A stretch of 28,828 bases of DNA. It comes from Allomyces macrogynus ATCC 38327 (lineage: Eukaryota; Blastocladiomycota; Blastocladiomycetes; Blastocladiales; Blastocladiaceae). The notes beneath the pieces are model-generated. The model had not been told where the DNA came from. It saw only the letters and a program-made list of their open reading frames with translations, and made no database searches. The stretch covers positions 124,777 through 153,604 of the forward strand of contig GG745330.1 in NCBI GenBank assembly GCA_000151295.1, written 5' to 3'. Positions 1 through 10,608 of this stretch are shown piece after piece. How positions within the stretch are numbered: the first letter of the stretch is position 1; each line of letters begins with the position of its first letter. The position numbers were made by a program, and so were the translations under genes.

Positions 1-665
1 GGGGCGATATCAAGGCCCAACGGGTCCCAAGCAGACGCTCCTGCACTACCTCGCATCGGGTCCTCAAGGGCGGTCGTCCCAAACGCTTGAGTCGGATCTG
101 GCCAGTCCGGACAAGGCTGCTCGCGGTTCGTTTTGCAAGTTTCCTTTTGCTCCAACCGCTGAGCCTCCGACTGACCCGCGCCGGCAATATAGTTTCCTTC
201 GTTACCCTGCAGCAAGACGTGAGAGAACTCGTGTCGGGCTTCAGAGCCATTGAGGCCGAGCTCCCGCACCACGATGCGGCATCGCCGTTCACGACCATGA
301 TGGCGCAATTCGTGGCCGCGCACAAGGACGAGGTGAAGGCGATCGCCGCGACACTCGACCAAGTGCAGACCGATTTCGCCGGCGCCGTCACGGCTTTTGG
401 CGACGATCCGACGATGGCCACGCCCGAGTCGTTTTTCGGATTGTTCAAGGGGTTTGTCGCGGCCGTCGGCAAGGCGCAGCGCGAGATCATTGCCATGGCG
501 CGCAAGACGTCGACAACCAGCGTCGCTGCGTCGGCGGCAGTCACGCCGGCCGCGGCCAAGGCGGCAATTGCCGAAAATCGCAAGGGGGTCGCCGACGAAT
601 TGTTGTCGTCGTTGCAGACGGGCGACGCGTTCAAGAAGCGTCGCAGTGGTGCGGTGCGGCCGTGA
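1..665 (+). CDS. Formin (diaphanous-type), C-terminal end: last part of FH2 plus DAD; 5' partial
   Basis: Formins nucleate and processively elongate unbranched actin filaments through a dimeric FH2 domain. Two exons are visible, 2-125 and 193-665, joined across a 67 nt intron (donor GTTCGT, acceptor ATAG) so that the split codon gives Val. Exon 1 holds KQTLLHYLAS, matching the TLLHyL core of FH2. Exon 2 opens with LQQDVRELVSGFRAIEAEL and continues with an EFF-like segment (PESFFGLFKGF), the C-terminal helices of FH2. The last residues (VADELLSSLQTGDAFKKRR) fit the diaphanous autoregulatory domain (LLxxLqsGxAFxxRR), which in the family binds the N-terminal DID to keep the protein closed until a Rho GTPase opens it. 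The N-terminus lies left of the window. The stop is TGA at 663-665. The gene is convergent with bystin. Confidence 0.92.
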   Translation, partial: GDIKAQRVPSRRSCTTSHRVLKGGRPKRLSRIWPVRTRLLAVRFASFLLLQPLSLRLTRAGNIVSFVTLQQDVRELVSGFRAIEAELPHHDAASPFTTMMAQFVAAHKDEVKAIAATLDQVQTDFAGAVTAFGDDPTMATPESFFGLFKGFVAAVGKAQREIIAMARKTSTTSVAASAAVTPAAAKAAIAENRKGVADELLSSLQTGDAFKKRRSGAVRP

Positions 666-843
666 TTGGGTCTTGGTGAGGGGAAATGGGGAGTGACTTG
701 AGGTGGATGCACTGGAGCAGCAGGGAGCAACAAGATTAGTTTTACTGACGGTGCGTTTGTTCTGGGTGGGGATGGATGCTGACCGCAACGCGGACGGCGA
801 AGATGAGCAGGGGCACTTCATTGAGCTGGATCAAAAATGCAGG

Positions 844-855
844 AATAAATTTATC
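844..855. terminator. Candidate bidirectional poly(A) element between formin and bystin
   Basis: The 235 bp between the formin stop and the bystin stop contains AATAAA (844-849) inside a perfect 10-nt palindrome, ATAAATTTAT (845-854). The minus strand therefore reads GATAAA in the same place. It could serve 3' end formation for both convergent genes. This is inferred from motif and position only. Confidence 0.4.
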
Positions 856-900
856 GAACACGGCCCAAACGCACAACGCACACCACCCTCCCCTCCAGCT

Positions 901-2553
901 CTACACATCGACCATCTCCACGTCCATGGACGCAAGCGCCGACACTCCGCCTCGCGGCGTGCTGTTGGCCAACTCGCGACGAATCTCGGGCGTGATCGCA
1001 TAGTGACCCTTGAACTTGATCAAGTCGAGCAGCGCGTCCTTTTGCTCGGTCGTGATATCGATCTTGTACCGCTGCACAAAGACGAGCAGCGCCTGGTGCC
1101 ACAAGACGGGCAGGTCTCGCGCGTCCGTCTTGAACCGCAAAAAGTGGAAGACAATCGCATCGACCACCTTGTACGGCAGCGCATACTTCTTGTCGAGCAA
1201 AATGCGCAGGAACAGCGAGGTTGCACCTGAGTACTCCATTTCGGCGAGTTTCATGAGCGCCGCACTCGAGTGCAGGACGGGGACCGAGATCTTAGAGACA
1301 ACGGAGCCGACGATCGCGGCTTCGCGCAGCGAGCAGTTGTCCTGGATGATGGAGCGAGAATGGTCAGATTTGTGGCTCTGATCCGGTCGAGCGTCGGAAA
1401 CCCAACGCACGTCGCACAGCGGCAGCAAGACGCCCTTGAAGAACGCGGCGGGCTTGTACAAACTCTTCTTCAGCGCCATGTAGAGATGGTAGTTCAGCTT
1501 CTTGGTCGACTGAATGTCTTCGCGCACGCGCTCGAGCAAGAACAGGTTCAGGAACCGCTGCGCCATTTTCGGGTTGAAGCTCGACACGAAAATCTTGGTC
1601 GCCTCGTACATTGCGTGTGGCGTCCATTGGTCGGGCCGCGTAATGTAGAGCACCTCCTCCCAGTTGGACAGCGACGGAATGATCTTAAACGCCTTGGGCA
1701 GCTTGCCCGACTTGTACCGCGACAGCAGCTTGCCGACCTTCGAGTAGACCGACATGACTTTTGGGTTCATGAAATCGGGCGAGTCGACGGCGGCGGGGCG
1801 CGCGGCACGCTGCTCGGCGTCAGCCTCGAACGCGGCGATCTTCTCGGCGATAATGTCGGCGAGAGTTTGCCGCGTCTTGGGCTGCTGCGGGAAGAATTTC
1901 TCGAGCACAGCGAGCTCCGACGCGTCCACGTCCTATCGGGTGGTCGCGACAGCGTTACATGGCCATTCGTTTGTCGGTGGTTCGATTCCAGATCGGGTGA
2001 GAGCAATGCGACGCACCAGAATGTCGTCATTGCCGCCGTCCCAGTTGGCCTCGGTGTCGCCCATTTGGCTCATCGCGTCCTGGTCGTCGTCGTCCGAGTC
2101 GGAGGCCATCGCGGCCGTGCCAAAGACCGACGTTTTCAGTGGTGCGCGGTCGGCCGATGGGCTAATAAATATCCATTGAACAGTCAGCATTTCCGGCTCA
2201 TCGTGCAGCTCAATGGCGCGGTCTCGTACCGCTGCGCCTGCATCTCGTCCTCCTCGAGCTCGCGCTGCTGCTCCTGCGCAATGTCGAGAATCTTCTTGGA
2301 CGTCTTGGCGTCCAAGAACGTCTGTGTGCCACGAAATTCGACATCAGCGCTGGAGATCTTGACGACATTGGCAGTGGTGGAGAGCGCATGTCCCCACCTC
2401 ATCATCGTCCAGTTCGTCGTCATTCTTGCGCTTTCCCTTGGCCGCGGCCTTGACCTTGCCCTCAACGACCGTGTCGCGCAGAATCTGCTTGTGCAGCGGG
2501 TCGTGCCGCTGCTTCTTAGCCGCGAATTTCGGCAGCGATTTGTCCTTGCCCAT
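901..2553 (-). CDS. BYSL: Bystin (Enp1 homologue), 40S ribosome biogenesis factor
   Basis: Bystin/Enp1 is a nucleolar factor needed for 18S rRNA processing and export of the pre-40S particle. Five exons read 5' to 3': 2553-2398, 2321-2230, 2161-2017, 1932-1411 and 1341-901, giving 451 aa (human about 437). The N-terminus MGKDKSLPKFAAKK is the usual basic start. Exon 2 carries FLDAKTSKKILDIAQEQQ, exon 3 is acidic, and exon 4 begins the bystin domain proper (SGKLPKAFKIIPSLSNWEE). Exon 5 has LREAAIVGSVVSK, LLDKKYALPYKVVDA and ELPVLWHQ-like signatures, ending at TAG 903-901. Introns are 76, 68, 84 and 69 nt. The first has the unusual donor GTGGGG. The last is a multiple of three without a stop, so retention would insert 23 residues. 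The neighbour upstream on the same strand is paralogue A. The assignment is very secure; only the first junction is slightly uncertain. Confidence 0.95.
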
Positions 2554-3031
2554 AGTCGATTCTTGCTGCTGCGTCAAGTCGGCTGGTTGTCGTGTGCTGG
2601 GCTCGCCGTGGCCGTGGTGATCCACGATGGTTGCTGGCGATGGGAAGGGCCAGAGCGACAGGGTGAAGTGCGCGGGGGTCAGGTGGCGACGCATGATCAG
2701 GTTGCCGGTGTATTCTTGGGGACTCGGGATGCTACAGATCGAGGCTCCACAAGTCGGGCAAATCATTCTCCAGTCGCTGCTCGCTGTCGATGTTGATGCA
2801 ATCTCCTGAGCGTCAAAGCATCTGTATTCAAAATGGGTACTGATATCAAGGAGATGCGGCCCGGCCGGAGCGACCCAGTCGCTGACGGAGTGGCCTTGCA
2901 GGAGGAAGAATCGCGGAAACACAACAGCAATACGAGGAAGCAAGGCCCGCAGCGTCAACCACGCGGGAAAAAAATATGTACAATCGCTCGCGCTTGGCGA
3001 GCGTTACTCAGTCGGCGTCGCCCCGGACGGC
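2554..3031. other. Intergenic: bystin upstream region and paralogue A 3' flank
   Basis: This 478 bp region lies between the bystin start codon and the stop codon of paralogue A, both on the minus strand. It must hold the bystin promoter and leader and the A 3' UTR. An AT-rich tract with TGTACATATTTTTTTCCC on the minus strand (about 2960-2980) lies roughly 60 nt past the A stop and could take part in 3' end formation. I see no supportable gene here. Confidence 0.6.
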
Positions 3032-4694
3032 TCACGTCTCTGCCTCTGTCGCCGACACGCCGTGCAGCATTTCCTCGACATTCTACACGACCCATCAATC
3101 CAATATGGCCCATCAGTTCCTGCGCCATGATACCGGGTGGAGAAAGCGCAGAGGAAGCTCACCAATCGACGTACCCTCTTGCAAATCGGACACAGCTTGG
3201 CGAGCCCAAACCATGTCTTCAAACATTCGGCATGGAAATGGTGCTCGCACGGCAACACATTCAGAACATCGTTCTCGTCGTAATCGTCGCAGCAAATGAC
3301 GCACAATGCGTCCTCGTCGGGCAACGTTAGCGGCAGCGTCCCGGCCGTTTCGGCGTCGTCAACGGCCACGGTGGTCGCGTCCGCTGGCGCGCTGGCCGCG
3401 GCCGCCGCGGCTTCCTCGGAGACAAACACGCGCTTTTTCAGCAGTGCAATGTCGTCGTCGGAGAGACCCGGTTGTGGTGCCGACCCGAGCGGCTGGTTAA
3501 GAACCATGGCCGTGAGCATGGGCGACGGGCCGAGAATTGACGGGAGACAGATGGTGATGGAGACGAGGGCCAGGAACGGGACAAGGTAGATCGTGTAGAC
3601 GAGCACGATCCACTCGACGATGCCGAGTGCGAGTGCCGAGGACCGGTTGCATCCGGAACCTGGGAAGGGTGGGCGTCGAAGGTTAGCTGCATGCTCCGCA
3701 ATCAAGAAACAATAATCAAGTGAACGTACTGGCGAGCTGGACGAACCGGTAATGCGCCCACAGAAACACGAGCATCGTCGACCACTGCAGAAATGATTTG
3801 AGCCTGTATATCGTCCGTCCAGCATCGCGTCAGTTCTGACCTCATCCCTGTCACGCGAGCACAGAATCCACCCGCCAGCGCACCTTGCGCACTTGTCATA
3901 CGTGGCCTGCACGCGCCGGAGCAACTTCAAATCCACGAGCAGTAAGTAGGCGACCAAGAGCGCCGTTGTCAATGCCCTGAGCCCAATCGCGCCATGCAAA
4001 ATCGCCAGGTTCGGGCACTGCTGGAACTCGTTGGTCGGCGCGGCCATGACGAGCGACGACGCCGGGACGGCCAGCTGCAGCAACTCGCACATGAGCACGA
4101 GCGTCGCAAACTTGCGCGACCGCCGGATCGAGTCGAACCAGTCGTCGACGCCGTTGCCCGTCGCCATGTTGGCTTGCGCGCGCTGCACGTTCGGGTGCGA
4201 GGCTATGCGTGATACTCTGGTCAGGTGACGGGAACCGTGCAATGATAGGAGAGGGCCGCTCAAAACGCACCAACCGACGCGCGCGATCGCCGCGGGCGCG
4301 TGCGGGTCCCGGACGCGCGCCGCGCCGTTGACGTGCCCGTGCGCACCGACGGGGACCGCCGTACGGACGCTGCGGCGGAAGCCTCAGCCGCAGCCGCGGT
4401 GGGGTGCGCGAGCGACGCAGCATCTGCGTCAGTTACAGGCACGAGAACATCGCGCAACACGATTGAAATGCGGTCTAACGCAGGACTTGCGGGCGCCGGG
4501 TCGTGCAGACGTTGGGTAGGCGGCGCTACAGGCGACCTGGGTGCGTCGTCGGTGGCCATTTCCGAGTACGCGGGTGGGGGTGACCGGGATGAGGCCGCCG
4601 GTCCGGCCGCGTCAGCGTCCGCAGAGACGGGGATGAGCTCGGCGGGAGCGGGCGCGGCGGGGGCGTTGGTCTGGTCTGGGTCGTGGTTGGCCAT
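3032..4694 (-). CDS. Paralogue A: four-TM RING-H2 membrane E3 ubiquitin ligase, putative
   Basis: Five exons (4694-4271, 4202-3893, 3803-3730, 3659-3175, 3082-3032) give 447 aa. Residues 1-170 are Ala/Pro/Ser-rich and probably cytosolic. Four hydrophobic segments follow at about 173-195, 207-231, 246-269 and 279-310. The RING-H2 finger is at 389-429: CVIC, then PCEHHFH, then C, ending CPIC, the C3H2C3 zinc ligand order. The order 4TM, linker, C-terminal RING-H2 resembles plant At1g63170/At4g11680-type ligases, so membrane-anchored substrate ubiquitination is likely. That is a family inference; the substrate is unknown. Exon 5 adds NVEEMLHGVSATEAET, matching DVEAMLH at the end of paralogue B and confirming the last 92 nt intron. 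Introns are 68, 89, 70 and 92 nt. It is the most downstream of three head-to-tail copies. Confidence 0.88.
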
Positions 4695-5531
4695 GGTGGA
4701 GAATGGAGAGCGCCAAGAAACTTGTTGGAATGGCGCGATGTTGGCGGGACGTGGACGGCGTCGAGCTTGGTCGTTACGTCGCAGTCGCTGCAGCAAGTGT
4801 CGCGCAGGGCAGGTCGGCGAGGCCAAATAATGGGTGGATATGTTGCGTGTTGGCGGAGAGAGCGAGGAACAATCCTCGGGAACGGTCGTAGTAATCACGA
4901 ACTGCTGGGAGAGCACAAGTTGGTCGTGCTTGGTCTGTCGAAATCGACCCACACAATTTCAATCAACCTGAATCGACCCCGCCGTGGACACGACGCGCGC
5001 GCATATGCACTCGTTTCTTGTTGCGCGCAGTTTGCAGCAGGTCATCGGACCAGCCCGCGTGGTTGACATGTATTCTCTCTGTTGGTCCGGCGCAGCGGCG
5101 GTCGGTTTGGTGGAGAGCATGTGAACTGTGAACAGGCGGGTGCCAAGGTCGGCGTGCATCGCGAGCACCGTTCGCCACAATCAAGCTGAAGGAAAACAGG
5201 ATCACGAGGCCGAAAAACGCGCCGCTTTGACGCCTGGACGCCATTGGCAAAGGATGAACCAGCCCTTGTAGGACGGGCGCGCGCCTCCTGTCCAGGGTCG
5301 ACGCCGACGCGCCTCTTTCTCGGATTCTCGGTGGAACCTTGCCCGCGCACGTCATGCTGGCCCGCCCGAGCATTTCATTTTGATCATGGCACCCCCGGGC
5401 CCAAGCACGCGCTCCGCATCCATGCCGGTCGGTCCGCGCTCGCGCCCGGATCCAACATGGCAAAAGCCGCATGAGGAACAGTTCGCGGCGCGAAGTCTAG
5501 ACCCGGCCGTCCACGCGTGCGCACCACCGCA
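4695..5531. other. Intergenic between paralogues A and B
   Basis: This 837 bp region holds the presumed promoter of A and the 3' flank of B. The only coding-like item is the short minus-strand ORF at 4963-5244, listed separately. I see no RNA gene or repeat. Confidence 0.5.
4963..5244 (-). CDS. Doubtful small ORF with signal-peptide-like start (93 aa)
   Basis: From the ATG at 5244 the reading frame runs 93 codons to TGA. Residues 1-25 look like a signal peptide or single membrane helix: MASRRQSG, then the hydrophobic run AFFGLVILFSFSLIVA. The rest is Arg/His-rich with no domain I recognise. It could be a short secreted protein, a degenerate first helix of another copy of the flanking family, or chance. 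No homology supports it and base composition does not separate it from intergenic sequence. Confidence 0.2.
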   Translation of the reverse strand: MASRRQSGAFFGLVILFSFSLIVANGARDARRPWHPPVHSSHALHQTDRRCAGPTERIHVNHAGWSDDLLQTARNKKRVHMRARRVHGGVDSG

Positions 5532-7604
5532 CTAAGCGGGTGGGTGCAGCATTGCCTCGACGTCCTGCTTACAAATCGGGCACAGAGTCGAGAGCGTGAA
5601 CCACTGCCGCAAGCACACACAGTGGTAACTGTGCTGACACTTGAGCTGGTAGACGAGGTCGCCCGCCAGGTAGTCCTCAAAGCAGATCACGCACAGCGCG
5701 TCCTCGCTGGGTAGCGTCAGCGGGCGCGTGCCCTCGGGAATCAGCACAGTCCACGGGGCAGGGACCGCGGCGGGGACGGGATCCGTGCCCGGTGCGGCAG
5801 CGCGTGGGTGCAGCGATGACGGTCGTATTGGTTCCGTGAGTGGGTCTTTCGATGCGCCGTGATCGTGCATGTCGAGAAGCAAGTGCGCGGTCGACGGGAG
5901 CGTGGGGGTGTCGGGCGCGTCCATGTCGGCGGCGGGTAGCATGGCCGTTGCTGGTGCCAGGACCGGCGACGGGCTCGGTGTCGGTGCTCGCGACCCGCCC
6001 ATGACCGCGGCCGGTGCGCTCTGCGCGCGCCGTTCTTCGAGCGCGTCAACAAACGCGGCCTCGTCAGCGTCCACTTCGCGATGCCCCTCGTCATCGTCGG
6101 GCACCACAATAACGCGACAGCACGCGCTATCATGCGAATCATGCGCAACAGCGACCGGCACATCCGCGGCGGCCACTGCGACCGCGCCCTCGGGCACAAA
6201 CGTGCACAGATCGAGCAGAGCCCAATCGCTCTCGGCGAGTTCGCGCGGCACGTGCGCGTTACCCGAGGCTGCCGCCATTGCTGCTGCAGCTGCGCGCCCA
6301 ATTCCAGCCCTCGCAGCACCGCGTCGCGCCTGGAAGAGCGGGTTGAATCGCTGCAGGCCCCGTGCGCCCGACCGGTGAGCGACAACGAGCAGGCAGGGCA
6401 GGCAAAACACGAGAAACAGGCACAGGACGAGCGGGAACAGGTAGATCAGGTAGGTCAGCAGAATCCATGCGATTGTGCCAGCGACGAGGACCGGCGCCTG
6501 GTCGCACCGCGGTGCCATAAAGACCCAGAAATTGGCTAGAATGAACAGGATCGCCGTTGCCCACCGGAGAAACTCGTCGAGTCTATCGTAGGTAAAGCAC
6601 TGGATCAGGGGGATGGCGCCGTCAAGAAAATTAACTGAACACAACGCACTGTTTGCACGCGCCGAGGTACGGAATATGTCGTGCATCGTCGGGTGCGGCA
6701 CGCGAAGCGACAAACAGGTACGGCAGCAGCACAACGAGCAAAAAGGACCGCACGCACACGGCCACATTGATAGCCACGAGCTGTGGGCACTCGTTCACGG
6801 CGCGCGGGCCCGACTGCGCGAGAATGCCGACGGGCAAGAGCGCTTGCGCGAGATTGATGGCCGTGAGCAGCGCGAGCAAAACGTGCGATCCGCGCGACTG
6901 GCGCGTCCAGGTGTCGATCAGGATCGCGGTCATGTTGCGACGCGCCGTGCGCGCCTGCGGGTTGGTCACTGTCACAGTGTGACGTGGACCGATGGGTGGG
7001 TGAGAAACGGAAAGGCGCGGACCGACCCAGAGGCGATCGCAGTAAGTGGATCGCGCTCACGCTCGTGCGCGCACCAGGCACAAGACATACACAAGACTGT
7101 CGACCGCATCGACCGCGCCGGGGCCGTGCGCACCGACGGCGACCGACCCAGTCCCAGTCCCGGTGCCGAGGTACCAGTCGCGACATGTGGTCGGGTTTCA
7201 GGCCGCATTGGCTGAGTCAAGGACGCCGTTTCGCTTGGCGCACCCGCGCCCGCTGCCGTCGACAGGGGAGCGAGCAGGTACTCGGCCCGGTGCGTGGTCG
7301 GGAGGCGCTCGTTTGCTCGTGGAGCCGTCACCGACGGGTCGCGGCGAAGCGACCGAGCTGACGGCGCAGCGGATCGCAGGGACACACGGTCGGCAGCCGC
7401 GGTTGTCGCGATGGACGGAGACGAGGTGCGCAGCACGGGCAGTTGCAGCGGCGGTTGAGGATGCAGTCCACCCGGCGCAGGCGGGGGTGGCGGCTCGTCG
7501 TGGAGTGTGGGGGCCTGCGCTGGCGGCAGGAGCAGCGGCACGCTGAGCGCGGCCATCATGGTGCCGTCATCGTGGTCGGCGGGTGCGTGCGGTCGTGTCG
7601 GCAT
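5532..7604 (-). CDS. Paralogue B: four-TM RING-H2 membrane E3 ubiquitin ligase with long linker
   Basis: Three exons (7604-7091, 6968-6650, 6582-5532) give 627 aa. The N-terminal 170 residues are Pro/Ala/Ser-rich and share RSPSVRT with paralogue A. Exon 2 encodes the first two hydrophobic segments, with NECPQLVAI matching QQCPNLAIL in A. Exon 3 begins LDEFLRWATAILF, aligned with LKSFLQWSTMLVF in A, and adds the fourth helix. A linker of over 200 residues rich in Ala, Pro and Asp then separates the membrane part from the RING-H2 finger at 575-615 (CVICFEDY, CQHSYHCVC, CPIC). The second intron is at the same residue and phase as in A. Two further A introns are absent here. The first intron (122 nt, donor GTATGT) is the least certain junction. 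The start at 7604 follows A by analogy; the frame stays open further upstream. Likely a membrane E3 ligase. Confidence 0.87.
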
Positions 7605-7924
7605 GGTTGCGTTGGAGATAAATCGTCGCGATGACCAAAGTGGACTGGTCGCGGTCGGTGCAGGCAACCGCCGCGAGCGAGCGGTGGAAGGAACCAAGAG
7701 AGAGGATCGACCTAGGCGCTTCGAGCGTTCGGCTGATCGGTGGGCCGTTCTTGCCAGCAAGGGACACGTGGTCGCGTCGTGACCCCTGCCATTTCCACGT
7801 TCTCCAGCTCGCAAGGCGAAACGGACGAGCACTGCTCTCGGCAACACGTCAGAAATGCACTTCTACGGCGCGTCATGCAGACTATCGCAACGACATTATG
7901 CATACAATTCCTCGCGCATGCTCG
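7605..7924. other. Intergenic between paralogues B and C
   Basis: This 320 bp region holds the likely promoter and leader of B and the 3' flank of C. I searched it for a displaced RING finger belonging to C and found no C-x2-C pairs in a fitting arrangement. Nothing else is seen. Confidence 0.5.
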
Positions 7925-9284
7925 CTACCCCCACGTCGTTCGTGGTCCCAGCGCCATGCTCTGCACTTGCGCGCCGGTGCTGCCGCTGCCCCTCCCGCGC
8001 GAGCACACAAACCACATGCGCACCCACAACAGCAGCACCACCACCATGCCCGTCACGCCTGCCACGGCCCACGCACGTGTCGTGCCAACCATTCGCGGTG
8101 CACTAATCGCGCACGCATCGCTTGCGCGGGGCACGGAAATGGTTACGTGGAACGAAACAAACACCATGGCCACGCTCGCCAGCCCCGTCCAGAAGGTGAA
8201 CCTGTGTCAAATGTGTCAGTGATTATGCTGTGATCCAGCACCAAAAGAGCACGACCAACGCACCATTCGTACCACCACTGCCGTCGCTCGCGCGGCTCCT
8301 TGGCCACGGCACACCGCCACAGAAACCACGCCGTACAAATGGCCACAATCCCGCGCACGGTGACCACCGTGTGCGCGGCACTGATTAGTCCACACGCCGT
8401 CCACGCCGGACCGCACGCGAGCAATACCACAAGCGACCACAGGCCCATGACCACATGCCACAATATCCCAGCGAGCTGCCATGGCGGCAAGCCCGGATTC
8501 GGCACGATGCCGTGTCGCCGTGATCGCGTTCCGCGCGCGACCGAGTCGTTGTCCGACGACGACGGCTCAATCATCATGTAGCTCGGCTGCGCGAGGTAGA
8601 GCGGCAGGTCCGGGTCCTCGCCGAGCGAGAGCGGCTGCGACGCGACTGAAGAAAGGATCGGGATCAGAATTCGTGCAGTTGCCAGCATCTGGCAACACGC
8701 AACGTACCCGACGCCTGACCCATGGACGGCCGCCCAAACAAACTCGACAGCGATTCTCGCGACTCGCTGAACCACCGTCTCGGATTCTCGAGCCCGAGCC
8801 ACTGCACACCAAACGACGCCGACCAAACCCCCGCCGCTGCCGCCGTCGCCGCGACGGCAGTAGGCGGCGCCTGCGGTACCGGCGCGCTCTGCATCGTGCG
8901 AGACCGCGGCCGACCGTTCGGTAACGCGGCATCCCACGCGCTCCAATCGAGAGACGAGTGCATCATCAAATGTTGCGACGTGGCCGCGACACTGGCCAAT
9001 TGTTTCGTGCGTAGCGGGGCCAGGTGCAGGCTCAGCGAGTCGCCACGGTCAAATCGGTCCATGAGTGCCAGATTCAGCCGTACGGCCTCGGTCGTCGAAT
9101 CCACGTCGCTCGCTGCGAGAAATTCGTACGAAATCGACGGGGTCAATGTCGGTAGCGTTGCGCTCGGACTGGGTGCAGCACCGGCACGCGCGGCCGTTGC
9201 GCGCGGGCGCGCAATCGTGACCATGGGCGGCCCGGTGATCGAGCTCGCGTTACTGATGGTTGACGAGGGCTCGGAGCTCGGCAT
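7925..9284 (-). CDS. Paralogue C: four-TM membrane protein of the same family without a RING finger
   Basis: Three exons (9284-8708, 8645-8264, 8201-7925) give 411 aa. Residues 1-245 are a low-complexity Ser/Ala/Pro region. Hydrophobic segments lie at about 250-270, 279-301, 322-342 and 360-382, followed by only about 28 residues to TAG. Family evidence: CGLISAAHTVVTVR matches CPNLAILHGAIGLR of A in spacing of C, L, H and R; SAPRMVGTTRAW matches the QAPVLVAGTIAW stretch of B; and the second intron falls after Tyr-Asp/Glu-x in phase 2 exactly as in A and B. No Cys/His pattern of a RING follows helix 4. The introns are both 62 nt, with donors GTACGT and GTGCGT. It may be a RING-less partner or regulator of A and B, or a decaying copy. 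The start at 9284 is the first good ATG; additional upstream exons are possible. Confidence 0.7.
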
Positions 9285-10608
9285 GCGCGCGCGGGTGCGG
9301 GGGAACCGTGGAATATCGTTGCAGCGCGTGGCAGTGGCTGCGGGGCGGATTCGGCAGTGGGCGAGGCGGCGTTGATCACAGCCAAACAAGGGATGGCAAA
9401 GCAGTGTGGGCCACCCTGCTTGGCGTCGGGAGCTGCTCAAACTGCTGCCAGAGGTCGTGTCGCTCAGCGAGAATCAACGAGACAAGAGTGCGGTTCGAGG
9501 AGCGTGAAGCGAACCAACCGCGGGTGCCTGCTCGACACCGGACTCGCGCACCGCCAGCACTGCCAGCTGGCAGAGCCAGACCTCGGAGAGTCTGACCAAG
9601 AGAGGGGGCGTCGCAACGAAGCCGGGCAGCCGCGGATCGGGCAGGGTCATGCTGGGCGCGGCCAGGCGCGCCTCACGTTGGTAGGGACTGCGCGGGTTCG
9701 ATGCGGCTGCTTCCTTGCCATCCACGACGGGCGCGTCTGCGTGTGCTGGGCGGCGAGCATAGTTGGATTGGCTTCGTTTTCCAGCACAATCAGGCACTCG
9801 CGGTGACTGAAATGTGGTCAGCGGTGCAGCTTCGTTGAGGTGAGGTTGACAGCCGGGCAACATGGCCACGAGCGCGGCAGCGGGCATGAGCAGGGAGCCC
9901 ACGACAATTGAGAAGCGGCCGGCAAATGGCAGTGAATCATGATGGGATCAACGGCACAGTTGGCAAGAGAATGGATCGGAGTGGCCCAGGCGGACTGGCT
10001 GCCGCTGGTGGAAGGTCAATGATTTCGCTGTTGCAAAATGTGGAAAGTTCCAGACATCTAGCCGTTGATAAATGTTTGACTCAGAGCGGGCAGCAAGCAG
10101 GTGCAGCAGCGTTGGTGCCGCGGCCAGTTGGTTCGTTGCTTGACGTGCGTCTACCACCGCGTCCGCGACTCGACATAACTCGGCTGCGCGCTTGCGCTCC
10201 GGCACCACCACTCGCTGCAACGCGCTCCACTCCTTGCTCGCTGCCAACCGTGCAACTGCACCCGACGCGACGCCGCGACTGGACCCCGCCTCCGCGTGGT
10301 CGCGGCCACCACCCCTGTCATCATCTCTGCACCAGGCCATCCATCGAGCGCTGCTGCTTCTTCGCGCCGCCAACGTCGCACGAAGCCGATTGCATCAACT
10401 TCCACCCCGCAGCACGACCGTGAGGCGCCACAGACGCCGCACCAACCCTGCCGCGCGCGTGTCCTCTCTCGCGACATCGCCACACTCGCCGTGACCACCG
10501 GCGGGTGTTGCTGCGTTTTCGCGACCAGCGTTTTCTCGAGCGTTTTCTCTGCCGATCGTGAGCTACCACGGTGGTTTGCCGCAGTGCGCACCCTCGCAGA
10601 CTGGGGCC
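9285..10608. other. Divergent intergenic region between paralogue C and the C2 gene
   Basis: This 1.3 kb region separates two divergent starts and should hold both promoters. On the minus strand, 9474-9887 reads a hydrophobic start (MPAAALVAMLPG) followed by 125 unremarkable residues. At 9948-10373 a partly helical stretch appears (KEWSALQRVVVPERKRAAEL). Neither matches a family I know, and neither joins to a supported exon. The plus strand at 10190-10500 is rich in CCACC/TCGC triplets, typical of a GC-rich leader. I do not call a gene. Confidence 0.45.

Noticed and set aside
1979..1989. GGTTCGATTCC, a perfect tRNA B-box, inside the third bystin intron
   Set aside because: The T-stem has only three pairs, the expected acceptor partner of TCGGGTG is absent upstream, and no anticodon arm can be drawn. 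Probably chance.
1270..2796. 508-codon plus-strand ORF opposite bystin
   Set aside because: It is the antisense shadow of conserved bystin exons, Arg/Val/Leu-rich with no domain; GC-rich DNA keeps antisense frames open.
7712..7903. Cysteine-containing minus-strand ORF downstream of paralogue C as its missing RING
   Set aside because: The cysteines do not form C-x2-C pairs with the right spacing, and no splice site links it to the last C exon.
9948..10373. Minus-strand 141-codon ORF with helical character upstream of the C2 gene
   Set aside because: No homology, no credible splice links to other exons, and it overlaps the probable C2 leader.
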